From positions 1-64,000 of the forward strand of contig NZ_LGEL01000004.1 of assembly GCF_001636695.1 (NCBI RefSeq): 64,000 nt of DNA, in the 5' to 3' direction. The translations under genes were made by a program, and so were the position numbers. Below the pieces are notes generated by a model. That model was not told where the DNA came from, did no database searches, and saw only the letters and a program-made list of their open reading frames with translations. Positions 34,637 to 43,952 of this stretch are shown one piece after another (positions within the stretch are counted from its first letter, which is position 1; every line of letters begins with the position of its first letter). Origin of the DNA: Pedobacter panaciterrae (GTDB lineage: Bacteria; Bacteroidota; Bacteroidia; Sphingobacteriales; Sphingobacteriaceae).

Positions 34637-36187
34637 ATGAAAAAGAAATATAGTTTAATAGTATTGGCATTTATTGTATTGCTAACTAATGGTTCCTGTA
34701 AGAAATTCATCACAGAAGAACCGCAAACAGCCTTGACAGAAGAAGAGGTTTTTAAAAGTCTGGATAATATTGAGCCGTTGGTTTTAGGTCTATACACCAG
34801 CTGGCGCAACACTAAAAAAGATAGAGGTGGATTTATCTTTACCATGGGTACAGATGAAGCACAACAAGGTGCCTATCAGGTTCGTACAGACGATCGTCAG
34901 GCAGGTATAGACAGATATAATGGTTTCCTTAGCGCCAGTAATACAGCTCTTGCAGAGCAGTGGAACAGCAGATGGCCGGTTATATCAGCAGCTGCTAAAG
35001 TGGTCTATGCTTTGGGTCTAAATTCAGAGGAGTCTGAACGTAAGAATATCATCCTTGGGGAAGCGAGTTTCATTAGGGCTGCCCTCACATTCGAAATGGC
35101 TCAATATTGGGGCGAGATTCCAATTATAGATCAGGCAAAGTTCAAGGAGTATGGCACCAAACGTCAGCCTTTAAACATGGTCTATAATTTTATTATTACT
35201 GATCTGGAAAATGCTGTTAAATATTTACCCGTAAGCCAAAGCGACAAACGAAGAGCCACTAAAGGGGCTGCACAGGCTTTGCTTGGAAAAGTATACTTGT
35301 ATGCTCCTGAAGCGTCGGGTGCCAAAGATTATGCAAAGGCTAGAGATATGTTTAAACAGGTGGTAGAAAATGGTGGCTACAGCCTGGTACCTAAATATGC
35401 TGATCTATGGGATCCAAATAAACAAAATACTACTGAATCCATTTATGAATTTAAGTTTAACAATGTTTATCCTGATAATAACCAAACACAGTGGCAAATG
35501 GGCTCACGTTCATTGGCCGAAGTAGACCAGTACTGCTACTTTGGTGGTTACGACTTAATGGTTCCTACTAAATACTGCTATCAGAATACAGCAGATGGTG
35601 GTGTATGGGAAGATGGAGACGTTAGAAAGACCGAAAGTATCCGCTATGATTTCACCTACAAAGGCAAGGTTCCGACATTAAATCCAGCCTTTGGTGGTGA
35701 TGAACTTGATCCTCATGTTAAAAAATACGAAGATCCGAGAACTGAAGGTACACTTAGTTTCTGGCTGTCAGGAAAGAACATATTTTACCTGCGCTATGCA
35801 GACATTCTTTTGTGTTATGCCGAAACGTTAAATGAAACAGGAGCTACCTCACAGGCAGTTGATCTGATTAACAGCACCATCAGAACAAGAGCGTGGAATG
35901 GTAATCTGCCAGCAGATAAAAGATGGAGTGCGGGTATGTCTCAGCAAGACTTCAGAACCAATATTATGGATGAAAGAATGCGTGAGTTATGTTTTGAAGG
36001 ATGGAGAAGGATGGACCTGATCAGAACAGGAAAGCTGGTTGAACTTGCAAAACAAAGAAATAAATGGACCAAAGAATCCGGAACCATCCAGGAATATCAC
36101 AATCGCTATCCGATTCCATTGCAGGAGATAAAACAGAATGACGACATATCAGAATCAGATCAAAACCCAGGCTACTCAAATAATTAA
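34637..36187 (+). CDS. RagB/SusD family glycan-binding lipoprotein (alpha-galactoside locus)
   Basis: 516 residues from the ATG at 34637; an earlier in-frame start overlaps susC and would bury the signal. Lipoprotein signal MKKKYSLIVLAFIVLLTNGSC, Cys at about 21, then K-K-F-I-T-E-E-P. SusD TPR-like helices follow and the end R-Y-P-I-P-L-Q-E-I ... D-Q-N-P-G-Y is typical. Surface partner of the SusC upstream. The gene is followed by galactose mutarotase after 5 bp. Confidence 0.94.
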   Translation: MKKKYSLIVLAFIVLLTNGSCKKFITEEPQTALTEEEVFKSLDNIEPLVLGLYTSWRNTKKDRGGFIFTMGTDEAQQGAYQVRTDDRQAGIDRYNGFLSASNTALAEQWNSRWPVISAAAKVVYALGLNSEESERKNIILGEASFIRAALTFEMAQYWGEIPIIDQAKFKEYGTKRQPLNMVYNFIITDLENAVKYLPVSQSDKRRATKGAAQALLGKVYLYAPEASGAKDYAKARDMFKQVVENGGYSLVPKYADLWDPNKQNTTESIYEFKFNNVYPDNNQTQWQMGSRSLAEVDQYCYFGGYDLMVPTKYCYQNTADGGVWEDGDVRKTESIRYDFTYKGKVPTLNPAFGGDELDPHVKKYEDPRTEGTLSFWLSGKNIFYLRYADILLCYAETLNETGATSQAVDLINSTIRTRAWNGNLPADKRWSAGMSQQDFRTNIMDERMRELCFEGWRRMDLIRTGKLVELAKQRNKWTKESGTIQEYHNRYPIPLQEIKQNDDISESDQNPGYSNN

Positions 36188-36192
36188 GGGTA

Positions 36193-37176
36193 ATGAGCAG
36201 TAACATATCACGGAAACCCTGGGGCAACTATAAAAACAAAGATATCTATCTCTTTAAAATAGAGAATAAAACCGGTGCCTTTGTTGAACTAACAAACTAT
36301 GGTGCTACAGTTGTTTCAATTGTAGTACCAGATAAAAACAATACGTTAGGTAATGTTATCCTTGGGTTTCCGGAGTTACAAGGTTATCTGGATGATGATT
36401 GTTATTTGGGCTCAACCGTTGGTCGGTTTGCAAATAGGATTGCCGGAGCTGCCTTTAATCTTGATGGTATTGATTATCAGCTCGAAGCAAACGACAACGG
36501 CAATTCTAATCACAGTGCATCAGCTGGCTTTAACAATAAAGTCTTTGATTATATTATAGATGATGATCGGTTAGTTTTCAGGATTTTAAGTGAGGATGGT
36601 GAAGGAGGTTACCCGGGGAACCTTACACTTGAAGTCTGTTGCCAGTGGACCATCGACAATGCACTTTTAATTACTTATACTGCAGTAACCGACAAGAAAA
36701 CCGTAGTCAATATTACAAATCATTGTTACTTTAATTTGTCAGCGGTTGCAGGCCGTAACTTTCTTAATCACCAACTTACCATCAATGCAGAAAGTATGCT
36801 GGAAGCAGGAGCTGATTATATTCCGACAGGCAGGATTGTAAAAACAGATCCAACTCAACTAAACGATCTGAAAGGGATAAACACCTGCTTTGTGTTAAAT
36901 CAACAGGATGTTGCTGCTACCTTAAAAGACCCGGATTCGGGACGCATACTAAAAATACACACAAGTTATCCCGGGCTAATGCTATATACCGGTGATTACC
37001 TTAAAAGCCAGTTTTACGGACATTTAGGTAAAACATATAAACCCTTGGATGGTGTTTGTTTGGAATGTCAATACTATCCGGACAGCCCAAATCACATAAA
37101 CTTTCCCTCAACAATACTTGAGCCCGATCATTTGTATCAGGAAAGTATAACCTATAAATTCAGTACCGAAACTTAG
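36193..37176 (+). CDS. galM: Aldose 1-epimerase / galactose mutarotase
   Basis: 327 residues, no signal peptide, so cytoplasmic. The family motifs are present: L-T-N-Y-G-A-T-V-V-S-I near 35-45, G-S-T-V-G-R-F-A-N-R-I near 75-85, T-N-H-C-Y-F-N-L-S near 175-183 (the catalytic His) and the C-terminal G-V-C-L-E-C-Q-Y-Y-P-D-S-P-N (catalytic Glu). N-S-N-H is shifted from the common N-x-L-H-G. It interconverts beta- and alpha-galactose, giving the anomer used by galactokinase. It fits with galT and two alpha-galactosidase-type enzymes in the same operon. Confidence 0.92.
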   Translation: MSSNISRKPWGNYKNKDIYLFKIENKTGAFVELTNYGATVVSIVVPDKNNTLGNVILGFPELQGYLDDDCYLGSTVGRFANRIAGAAFNLDGIDYQLEANDNGNSNHSASAGFNNKVFDYIIDDDRLVFRILSEDGEGGYPGNLTLEVCCQWTIDNALLITYTAVTDKKTVVNITNHCYFNLSAVAGRNFLNHQLTINAESMLEAGADYIPTGRIVKTDPTQLNDLKGINTCFVLNQQDVAATLKDPDSGRILKIHTSYPGLMLYTGDYLKSQFYGHLGKTYKPLDGVCLECQYYPDSPNHINFPSTILEPDHLYQESITYKFSTET

Positions 37177-37182
37177 CAGCGC

Positions 37183-39129
37183 ATGAAACTAAATCCAATT
37201 CTGGCAATCCTTTTCTTATTTTTTTGCTGGTCAGCACCAGTATTTGCCAAAGATAAAGGCTACCAATTGACATCCCCGAATAACATACTTAAGGTAAAAG
37301 TCAACACAGGCGATAGCATCACTTACTCCGTATCATTTAATAATAAAATAATTATTCTTCCTTCAGCTATTGCAATGACACTTCAAAACAAAGTGCTCGG
37401 TAAAGCTGCACAAGTAAAAGACATAAGAACCATAAAGAGCAAAGAATTCAATGAGTTATCTATTCTATTCTCTGATAAGGACTACTCTTTAATCTTTAGA
37501 GCTTACAATGAAGGCCTTGCATATCGCTTTGTGACCAACTTTAAAGACTCCATACAGGTAGTAGCAGAAAAGGCTGTTTTTAATATCAATGGGAAACCAG
37601 CGGCAATACTTCAGGAAACAGACAACTATACCAGTTGGGAAGGGCCATATATTAAATATTCCTCTATTGGAGAAATATCAAACGGTAAGCGCGCCACAAC
37701 GCCTGCGCTTTTTGATGATAAAAATACTGGAGTAAAGGTAGTTATAGCAGAATCTGACTTATTCAGTTACCCGGGCATGTATATTCAAAAACAGGGAAAC
37801 CAATATATTGGTGATTGGGCAAAATTTCCTACCAAAACTGTTATGGGCAGTTGGGGTGATTTTGTTTCAGTAGTAAAAGAAAGAGGGGATTATCTGGCTA
37901 AAACAGTTGGAAGCAGATCTTTTCCATGGCGGGTAATTATCGTCACCGACAATGATAAGGATTTATTGAACAACCATTTGGTAGCAAAACTGGCACGTCC
38001 ATCAGAAATTAAGGATACAAGTTGGATCAAACCGGGAAAAGCCGCGTGGGAATGGTGGCACGATGCAATGCTGCCAGGCGCCGGCATTCCATCAGGCATG
38101 GCAAACAGGAATACAGACCTGTATAATTATTATGTTGATTTTGCTGCTGCAAATAAACTGGAATACCTGATGATAGACGCAGGCTGGTCTGATAATTATA
38201 ACCTTACTAAGGTCAATCCTAAATTGGATGTGCAGGGGGTAATAAAAAGAGCCAGGGAAAAACAAGTTGGGGTATTCTTATGGTGTGTTGCATCAACTTT
38301 ATTAAAAGACCTCAATAAAAATCTGGATTTCCTGAATTCAATAGGCGCGGCCGGCATCAAAGTCGATTTCTTCGATCGCGACGATCAGGAAGCCATTCAA
38401 TGGATGGAACTAATTGCTAAAGAAGCGGCAAAACGGAAGCTAATGATAAATTTTCATGGCTGTAGTAAGCCAACAGGCTTAGAGAAAACATATCCAAATA
38501 TTGTAAACTATGAGGCAGTAAGAGGAGCAGAGTCCGACAAATGGGATAAAACCATTGATCCTGATCATCATTTGATCATTCCGTTTGTAAGGATGCTGGC
38601 AGGCCCTTTTGATTATACTCCGGGTGCCATGAGAAACAAGACCAGGGAAGAGTTTAAGCCAATTGATCCGGGATTACCATCAGGACAGGGAACCCGCTGT
38701 CATGAACTTGCAATGTATGTTATTTACGATCAGCCATTCGGCATGCTTGCTGACTCACCAACCGAATATGAGAAAGCTCCGGATATCATGAGATATCTCT
38801 CGGCAGTACCTACAGTGGCAGATGAAACCAAAGTAATAGATGCTAAAATTGCTGAATATGTTATGATGGCTAAAAGAAAAGGAGATAAATGGTATGTGGG
38901 CGCAATGACCAACTGGACCCCAAGAAACCTTAAGCTAGACTTCAGCTTTTTACAACCTGGAGTAAATTATACGGCCCAAATCTATACAGATGCTAAAGAT
39001 GCAGATGTAAACGCAGCACATTATGATCTTAAAACAATTAGTGTAAACAGCAACACCAGGATCGACCTTAAACTTTCTTCAGGTGGAGGTGCTGCAATAA
39101 TGATAGAAAAGTCCATCTTTAAGAAATAA
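37183..39129 (+). CDS. GH97 family glycoside hydrolase, probable alpha-galactosidase
   Basis: 648 residues. Signal peptide about 1-22 (L-F-F-C-W-S-A-P-V-F-A), so periplasmic. N-terminal beta domain with L-T-S-P-N-N, then a TIM barrel; D395 in K-V-D-F-F-D-R-D-D-Q corresponds to the nucleophile of retaining GH97 enzymes, so an anomer-retaining alpha-galactosidase is more likely than a SusB-type alpha-glucosidase. It starts 6 bp after galM and sits with GH36 and galT. It is clearly diverged from the other GH97 in the window (21492-23474), which has M-M-V-D-F-M-E-R-D-D. Confidence 0.9.
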   Translation: MKLNPILAILFLFFCWSAPVFAKDKGYQLTSPNNILKVKVNTGDSITYSVSFNNKIIILPSAIAMTLQNKVLGKAAQVKDIRTIKSKEFNELSILFSDKDYSLIFRAYNEGLAYRFVTNFKDSIQVVAEKAVFNINGKPAAILQETDNYTSWEGPYIKYSSIGEISNGKRATTPALFDDKNTGVKVVIAESDLFSYPGMYIQKQGNQYIGDWAKFPTKTVMGSWGDFVSVVKERGDYLAKTVGSRSFPWRVIIVTDNDKDLLNNHLVAKLARPSEIKDTSWIKPGKAAWEWWHDAMLPGAGIPSGMANRNTDLYNYYVDFAAANKLEYLMIDAGWSDNYNLTKVNPKLDVQGVIKRAREKQVGVFLWCVASTLLKDLNKNLDFLNSIGAAGIKVDFFDRDDQEAIQWMELIAKEAAKRKLMINFHGCSKPTGLEKTYPNIVNYEAVRGAESDKWDKTIDPDHHLIIPFVRMLAGPFDYTPGAMRNKTREEFKPIDPGLPSGQGTRCHELAMYVIYDQPFGMLADSPTEYEKAPDIMRYLSAVPTVADETKVIDAKIAEYVMMAKRKGDKWYVGAMTNWTPRNLKLDFSFLQPGVNYTAQIYTDAKDADVNAAHYDLKTISVNSNTRIDLKLSSGGGAAIMIEKSIFKK

Positions 39130-39189
39130 TAATCTATTTGACTGCGAGAATAAAACAGGCAATTTTAGCCTACCAAATAATTAACCTAA

Positions 39190-40536
39190 ATGAGCATAGA
39201 GAAAATAACTTTCAATCATAAATACATTATCGGAATATCCTTTATTTCTGCCCTGGGCGGTTATCTGTTTGGATTCGATTTTGCAGTAATATCAGGTGCA
39301 TTACCCTTTTTAAGAACACAATTCATGCTGGATGCATGGTGGGAAGGTTTTTTAACCGGATCGCTGGCGTTAGGTTGCATAGTCGGTTGCCTTATAGCAG
39401 GAAACATAGCAGATCGTTATGGACGTAAGCCAGGGTTGATGATAGCGGCACTTATTTTTGCACTCTCATCAATAGGTATCGCTTTTTCTTCAACCTTAAC
39501 CTTATTTGTTGTAATGCGTTTTATGGCCGGTATAGGAGTAGGTATGGCATCTATGTTATGCCCTATGTATATAGCAGAAATTTCGCCTGCAAAAGTAAGA
39601 GGACGAAATGTAGCCATTAATCAGTTAACTGTAGTGATAGGGATTTTGATTACCAATCTTGTAAACTATTTCCTGGCAGATGCAGGACCGGATGCATGGC
39701 GCTGGATGTTTGGATTAGGCGTAGTCCCTTCACTTGTATTTTTAATAGGGGTTTTATGGCTACCAGAAAGTCCTAGATGGCTTGTAAAAGCAGGTCAGCA
39801 GGCAAAAGCTAAAGAGGTATTGCTTAAACTGGGCTCAGAATCGTTTGTAACCTCAACATTTGCCGATATAGAGAAGTCGCTTATTGGAATTAAGAAGCAA
39901 TCCTATAAAGCAGTATTTGAAAAGAGTGTTCGTCCAGCTGTAATAGTAGGCATTATACTCGCAGTTTTCCAACAGCTTTGCGGCATTAACGTAGTGTTCA
40001 ATTATACCTCCACTATATTTGAATCTGTAGGAGCAAACCTCGACAGGCAGCTGTTCGAAACAGTCGCAATAGGAGCAGTAAACCTGATATTTACCCTGTT
40101 AGCCATGTGGCAGGTAGATAAGCTGGGCAGAAAGCCACTTATGCTTATCGGCTCGCTGGGATTATCCATTGTGTACATTGTATTGGCATTCCTCTTACAG
40201 AATCAATTCCCCGCAGGTCTTGTTTCCATTTTTGTCTTACTTGCAATTAGTATGTATGCCATTTCACTCGCCCCGGTAACATGGGTGCTGATATCTGAGA
40301 TCTTTCCTAATAAAATACGCGGAGCGGCATCATCTGTGGCCATCATATCTTTATGGGGTGCATATTTTATCCTTGTTTTTACTTTTCCAATCCTTGCCAA
40401 AAAACTAGGAACCTTCGGGCCATTTTATTTATACGCAGGTATCTGCTTTTTAGGCTTCCTGTTTATTAAAAGCAGGGTTAAAGAAACAAAAGGACAAACT
40501 CTTGAAGAGCTTGAAGATAATTTTGTAAGGCATTAA
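39190..40536 (+). CDS. Sugar-porter family MFS symporter (XylE/GalP type)
   Basis: 448 residues, 12 predicted membrane helices. It has the sugar-porter signatures G-G-Y-L-F-G-F-D near 18-25, D-R-Y-G-R-K-P near 74-80, L-P-E-S-P-R-W-L near 192-199, Q-Q-L-C-G-I-N near 262 and D-K-L-G-R-K-P near 308. It is expected to carry galactose (or another hexose) by proton symport from the periplasm after the GH97 and GH36 enzymes release it. It is preceded by a 60-bp gap and followed by the DUF5107 gene, in the same direction as the rest of the operon. Confidence 0.92.
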   Translation: MSIEKITFNHKYIIGISFISALGGYLFGFDFAVISGALPFLRTQFMLDAWWEGFLTGSLALGCIVGCLIAGNIADRYGRKPGLMIAALIFALSSIGIAFSSTLTLFVVMRFMAGIGVGMASMLCPMYIAEISPAKVRGRNVAINQLTVVIGILITNLVNYFLADAGPDAWRWMFGLGVVPSLVFLIGVLWLPESPRWLVKAGQQAKAKEVLLKLGSESFVTSTFADIEKSLIGIKKQSYKAVFEKSVRPAVIVGIILAVFQQLCGINVVFNYTSTIFESVGANLDRQLFETVAIGAVNLIFTLLAMWQVDKLGRKPLMLIGSLGLSIVYIVLAFLLQNQFPAGLVSIFVLLAISMYAISLAPVTWVLISEIFPNKIRGAASSVAIISLWGAYFILVFTFPILAKKLGTFGPFYLYAGICFLGFLFIKSRVKETKGQTLEELEDNFVRH

Positions 40537-40591
40537 GACAACTTAAACAACCAAATCTCCATTAAAATTAAAGCATTTAAATAATAGTATA

Positions 40592-43500
40592 ATGAAAAGC
40601 ATGAGCGTAAAGGTCTGGGAAGAGCAGGTTACCATACCCACCTATGGCATCGGTAAACCCAATAAAAACCCTATGTTCTTTGAAAAGAGAATTTATCAGG
40701 GAAGCAGCGGTGTTGTTTATCCTAATCCTGTTGTAGAAAAAATACTTGACGAAAAGACTGATAAACAATATACCGGACTATTTCTGGAAAATGACTACAT
40801 CAAAATGATGATCCTGCCTGAACTTGGCGGACGCATTCAGATGGCATACGACAAAATAAAAGAAAGGCACTTTATTTACTACAATCAGGTAATTAAGCCT
40901 GCATTGGTGGGTTTAACTGGCCCATGGATCTCGGGAGGTATAGAGTTTAACTGGCCCCAGCACCACAGACCAACTACGTTTAATGCAATTGATTATAAGC
41001 TTGAAGAAAATAGCGACGGAAGTAAAACTGTTTGGGTTAATGAGGTTGAGCAGATGTTTCATACCAAGGGGATGGCTGGTTTCACCCTTCACCCCGATAA
41101 AGCATATATTGAAATCAAAGCCAAGCTGTTAAACAGATCTGAACTACCGCAAACCTTTTTATGGTGGGCAAATCCGGCTGTAAAGGTAAATGATTACTAT
41201 CAGTCCGTTTTTCCACCTGATGTAAATGCAGTTTTTGATCATGGAAAACGAGATGTTTCTACCTTTCCAATAGCTACCGGAACGTATTATAAGGTTGATT
41301 ATTCGCCAGGAACAGATATCTCCATGTACAAGAATATTCCTGTTCCAACCTCTTATATGGCCATCAATTCTGATTACGATTTTGTAGGAGGATATGAACA
41401 TGATAGCGAGGCGGGCTTGCTTCACGTTGCAAATCACCACGTATCACCAGGTAAAAAACAATGGACCTGGGGCCATAGTGATTTTGGCGTTGCATGGGAT
41501 AGAAACCTAACCGATGAAGACGGTCCTTATATAGAATTAATGACGGGCATGTTTACTGACAATCAACCTGATTTTACCTGGTTGATGCCAAATGAGGAGA
41601 AGTCTTTTACACAATATTTCATGCCTTACAGATCTTTAGGTGTAATTAAGAACGCCAGTAAAGATATTCTGTTGGCTATTAATAAAATAGATGAAAGGGT
41701 TGAACTAAAAATTTATGTAACATCTGATCAAAATGGTCTTTCAATTAACCTAAGCAACGGCAACAAAACCTATTTTGAAGAGGTTGCCACCATTACACCA
41801 AAAGAGGTTTATGTTAAGGAAATAGAAGTTGGAGCCGATTTTAATGAAAACGACCTGTTACTTGTTATTCGTAACAGTAAAGGACGTGAACTATTGAGAT
41901 ATGAACCTTCAAAGAATAAGATTAATGACATTCCGGAGCCAGCAAAACCTGCATTATCTCCGGATGAGATTAAAAGCAATGAACAGTTATTTTTAACAGG
42001 GCAGCACCTGGAGCAGTACAGACATGCAACCTATAGTCCTGTACCTTACTATGAAAAGGCCATTGAAAGAGAACCTGGAGATATAAGAAATAACAATGCA
42101 TTAGGTGTTTGGTATTTACGAAGAGGACAATTCGAAAAAAGTGAACCTTATTTCCGCAAATCCATAGAAACCAGTGTCCAGCGCAATCCAAATCCTTATG
42201 ATTGTGAGGCATATTACAATCTTGGCTTATGTCTTAAACTCCAGGACAAGCAGGAAGAAGCTTATAAAGTGTTCTACAAATCTACCTGGAATAAAGCTTA
42301 TAAAGATAGTGGATACTTAGCTGTAGCACAGATCGATATGACTAAGGAAGATTATCAGCTTTCCTTAGAACACATTAATCATGCAATAGATAATAACGCC
42401 AATAATAGTAAAGCTTATGTGGTAAAATCTGCTGCTTACAGAAAGCTGGGACTTACAGCTGATTCAATTCTGACTACGGATCTCGCCCTTGAAAAAGATG
42501 CATTTAATTTGGGCGCATTGTTTGAGAAAGTATGTGTCTACAGGTCATTGAATGACGTATTAAATGAAGAAAAATATCTGAAAGAACTGCTTACATTATC
42601 CAGAGGATATGAGCAGAACTTTATAGAGTATGCTATAGATTACGCAGAATCCGGCTTATTGCCGGAAGCAATTGACTTGCTTACTTACGCCATTAAGGAG
42701 AAGGAAACAAACCCATTGGTTTATTACTACCTGGGATATTTCCACCATATACTGGCACAAACCGAGCTTGCTATTGATTATTTCCAAACGGCTGCTGAAG
42801 CAGATTCTTACTTGTGTTTTCCGAATAGATTGCAGGAAATAAAAGTCTTAAGGACTGCCATAAAGTTAAATCCAGGTGACTCAAAAGCGCCTTACTATCT
42901 TGGAAATTTGTTCTACGACAAACGCCAATATGCTGAAGCTATAGCTTACTGGGAGGCCTCTGCTCAATTAAATGGCAATTTTCCAACTGTGTTAAGAAAT
43001 CTGGGTATTGCTTATTTTAATAAGCAGAATGATCAGGATAAGGCTTTGGCCTGCTTTGAAAAAGCCTTTGAATTAGATCCTCAGGATGATCGTTTGTGCA
43101 TGGAGCTCCATCAGCTCTATAAAAGGCTAAACAGAAGCCCTAACGAGCGCTTAAGCTTTCTGGAAAGTAATCTGAACACCGCATTACAAAGAGATGATGT
43201 ATACCTTGATTTGATATCAATTTACAATTTCCTTGGAGAGAACGAGAAGGCACTTCAATTGCTGATGCAGCATAAATTCCATCCCTGGGAGGGCGGAGAG
43301 GGTAAAGCTTCTGGCCAGTATACATGTAGCCTTATTGAGCTAGCCAAAGAAAAAATACAGGATGAATCCTATCAGGAAGCCATCTCCTTGTTAAATGATG
43401 CACAGACTTACCCGCACAATCTGGGCGAGGGAAAACTATACGGAGCTCAGGAGAATGATATATTCTATTGGTTGGGTTGTGCATATGAAGCACTAAATGA

Positions 43501-43933
43501 CCAGGAGAACTCGAATAAGTATTTTAACATTGGAACAAAAGGACTTGATGAGCCATCAGCAGCAATGTTTTACAATGATCAGCAACCCGACAAAATATTT
43601 TATCAGGGATTAGCATGGAAAAAACTCGGAAATTCAGAGCGCGCTAAACAGATCTTTGACAAACTAATAGATTATGGTAATCAGCATATTAATGACCAGA
43701 TCAAGATAGATTACTTTGCCGTATCATTGCCAAATCTGTTAATATTTGAAGATGATCTTGACATCAGAAATAAAGTTCATTGCTATTTTTTGCAAGGTTT
43801 AGGCTATCTTGGCCTTGCAAAATTTGAAGAGGCAAGTAATGCGCTATTGAAAGTCCTGGAACTTGATGCAGAACATCAGGGTGCAAGGCTTCATTTAGAC
43901 ATGGTTAAACAGGATTTTAATTATACAACGTAA
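40592..43933 (+). CDS. DUF5107 domain plus TPR-repeat protein, cytoplasmic
   Basis: 1113 residues, no signal peptide. The N-terminal DUF5107 domain (about 40-350) has a mutarotase-superfamily look (I-L-P-E-L-G-G-R-I near 73-81, S-G-G-I-E-F-N-W-P-Q-H-H near 110-122). From about 470 to the end there are many TPR-like helical repeats (for example L-G-V-W-Y-L-R-R-G-Q-F-E-K-S-E-P-Y-F and L-G-N-L-F-Y-D-K-R-Q-Y-A-E-A). The family is common in sugar-utilisation loci but I know of no proven reaction. Within a galactose operon a carbohydrate-handling or scaffold role is plausible. It starts 55 bp after the transporter. Confidence 0.85.
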   Translation: MKSMSVKVWEEQVTIPTYGIGKPNKNPMFFEKRIYQGSSGVVYPNPVVEKILDEKTDKQYTGLFLENDYIKMMILPELGGRIQMAYDKIKERHFIYYNQVIKPALVGLTGPWISGGIEFNWPQHHRPTTFNAIDYKLEENSDGSKTVWVNEVEQMFHTKGMAGFTLHPDKAYIEIKAKLLNRSELPQTFLWWANPAVKVNDYYQSVFPPDVNAVFDHGKRDVSTFPIATGTYYKVDYSPGTDISMYKNIPVPTSYMAINSDYDFVGGYEHDSEAGLLHVANHHVSPGKKQWTWGHSDFGVAWDRNLTDEDGPYIELMTGMFTDNQPDFTWLMPNEEKSFTQYFMPYRSLGVIKNASKDILLAINKIDERVELKIYVTSDQNGLSINLSNGNKTYFEEVATITPKEVYVKEIEVGADFNENDLLLVIRNSKGRELLRYEPSKNKINDIPEPAKPALSPDEIKSNEQLFLTGQHLEQYRHATYSPVPYYEKAIEREPGDIRNNNALGVWYLRRGQFEKSEPYFRKSIETSVQRNPNPYDCEAYYNLGLCLKLQDKQEEAYKVFYKSTWNKAYKDSGYLAVAQIDMTKEDYQLSLEHINHAIDNNANNSKAYVVKSAAYRKLGLTADSILTTDLALEKDAFNLGALFEKVCVYRSLNDVLNEEKYLKELLTLSRGYEQNFIEYAIDYAESGLLPEAIDLLTYAIKEKETNPLVYYYLGYFHHILAQTELAIDYFQTAAEADSYLCFPNRLQEIKVLRTAIKLNPGDSKAPYYLGNLFYDKRQYAEAIAYWEASAQLNGNFPTVLRNLGIAYFNKQNDQDKALACFEKAFELDPQDDRLCMELHQLYKRLNRSPNERLSFLESNLNTALQRDDVYLDLISIYNFLGENEKALQLLMQHKFHPWEGGEGKASGQYTCSLIELAKEKIQDESYQEAISLLNDAQTYPHNLGEGKLYGAQENDIFYWLGCAYEALNDQENSNKYFNIGTKGLDEPSAAMFYNDQQPDKIFYQGLAWKKLGNSERAKQIFDKLIDYGNQHINDQIKIDYFAVSLPNLLIFEDDLDIRNKVHCYFLQGLGYLGLAKFEEASNALLKVLELDAEHQGARLHLDMVKQDFNYTT

Positions 43934-43952
43934 TACCAAATATATTTTAAAC

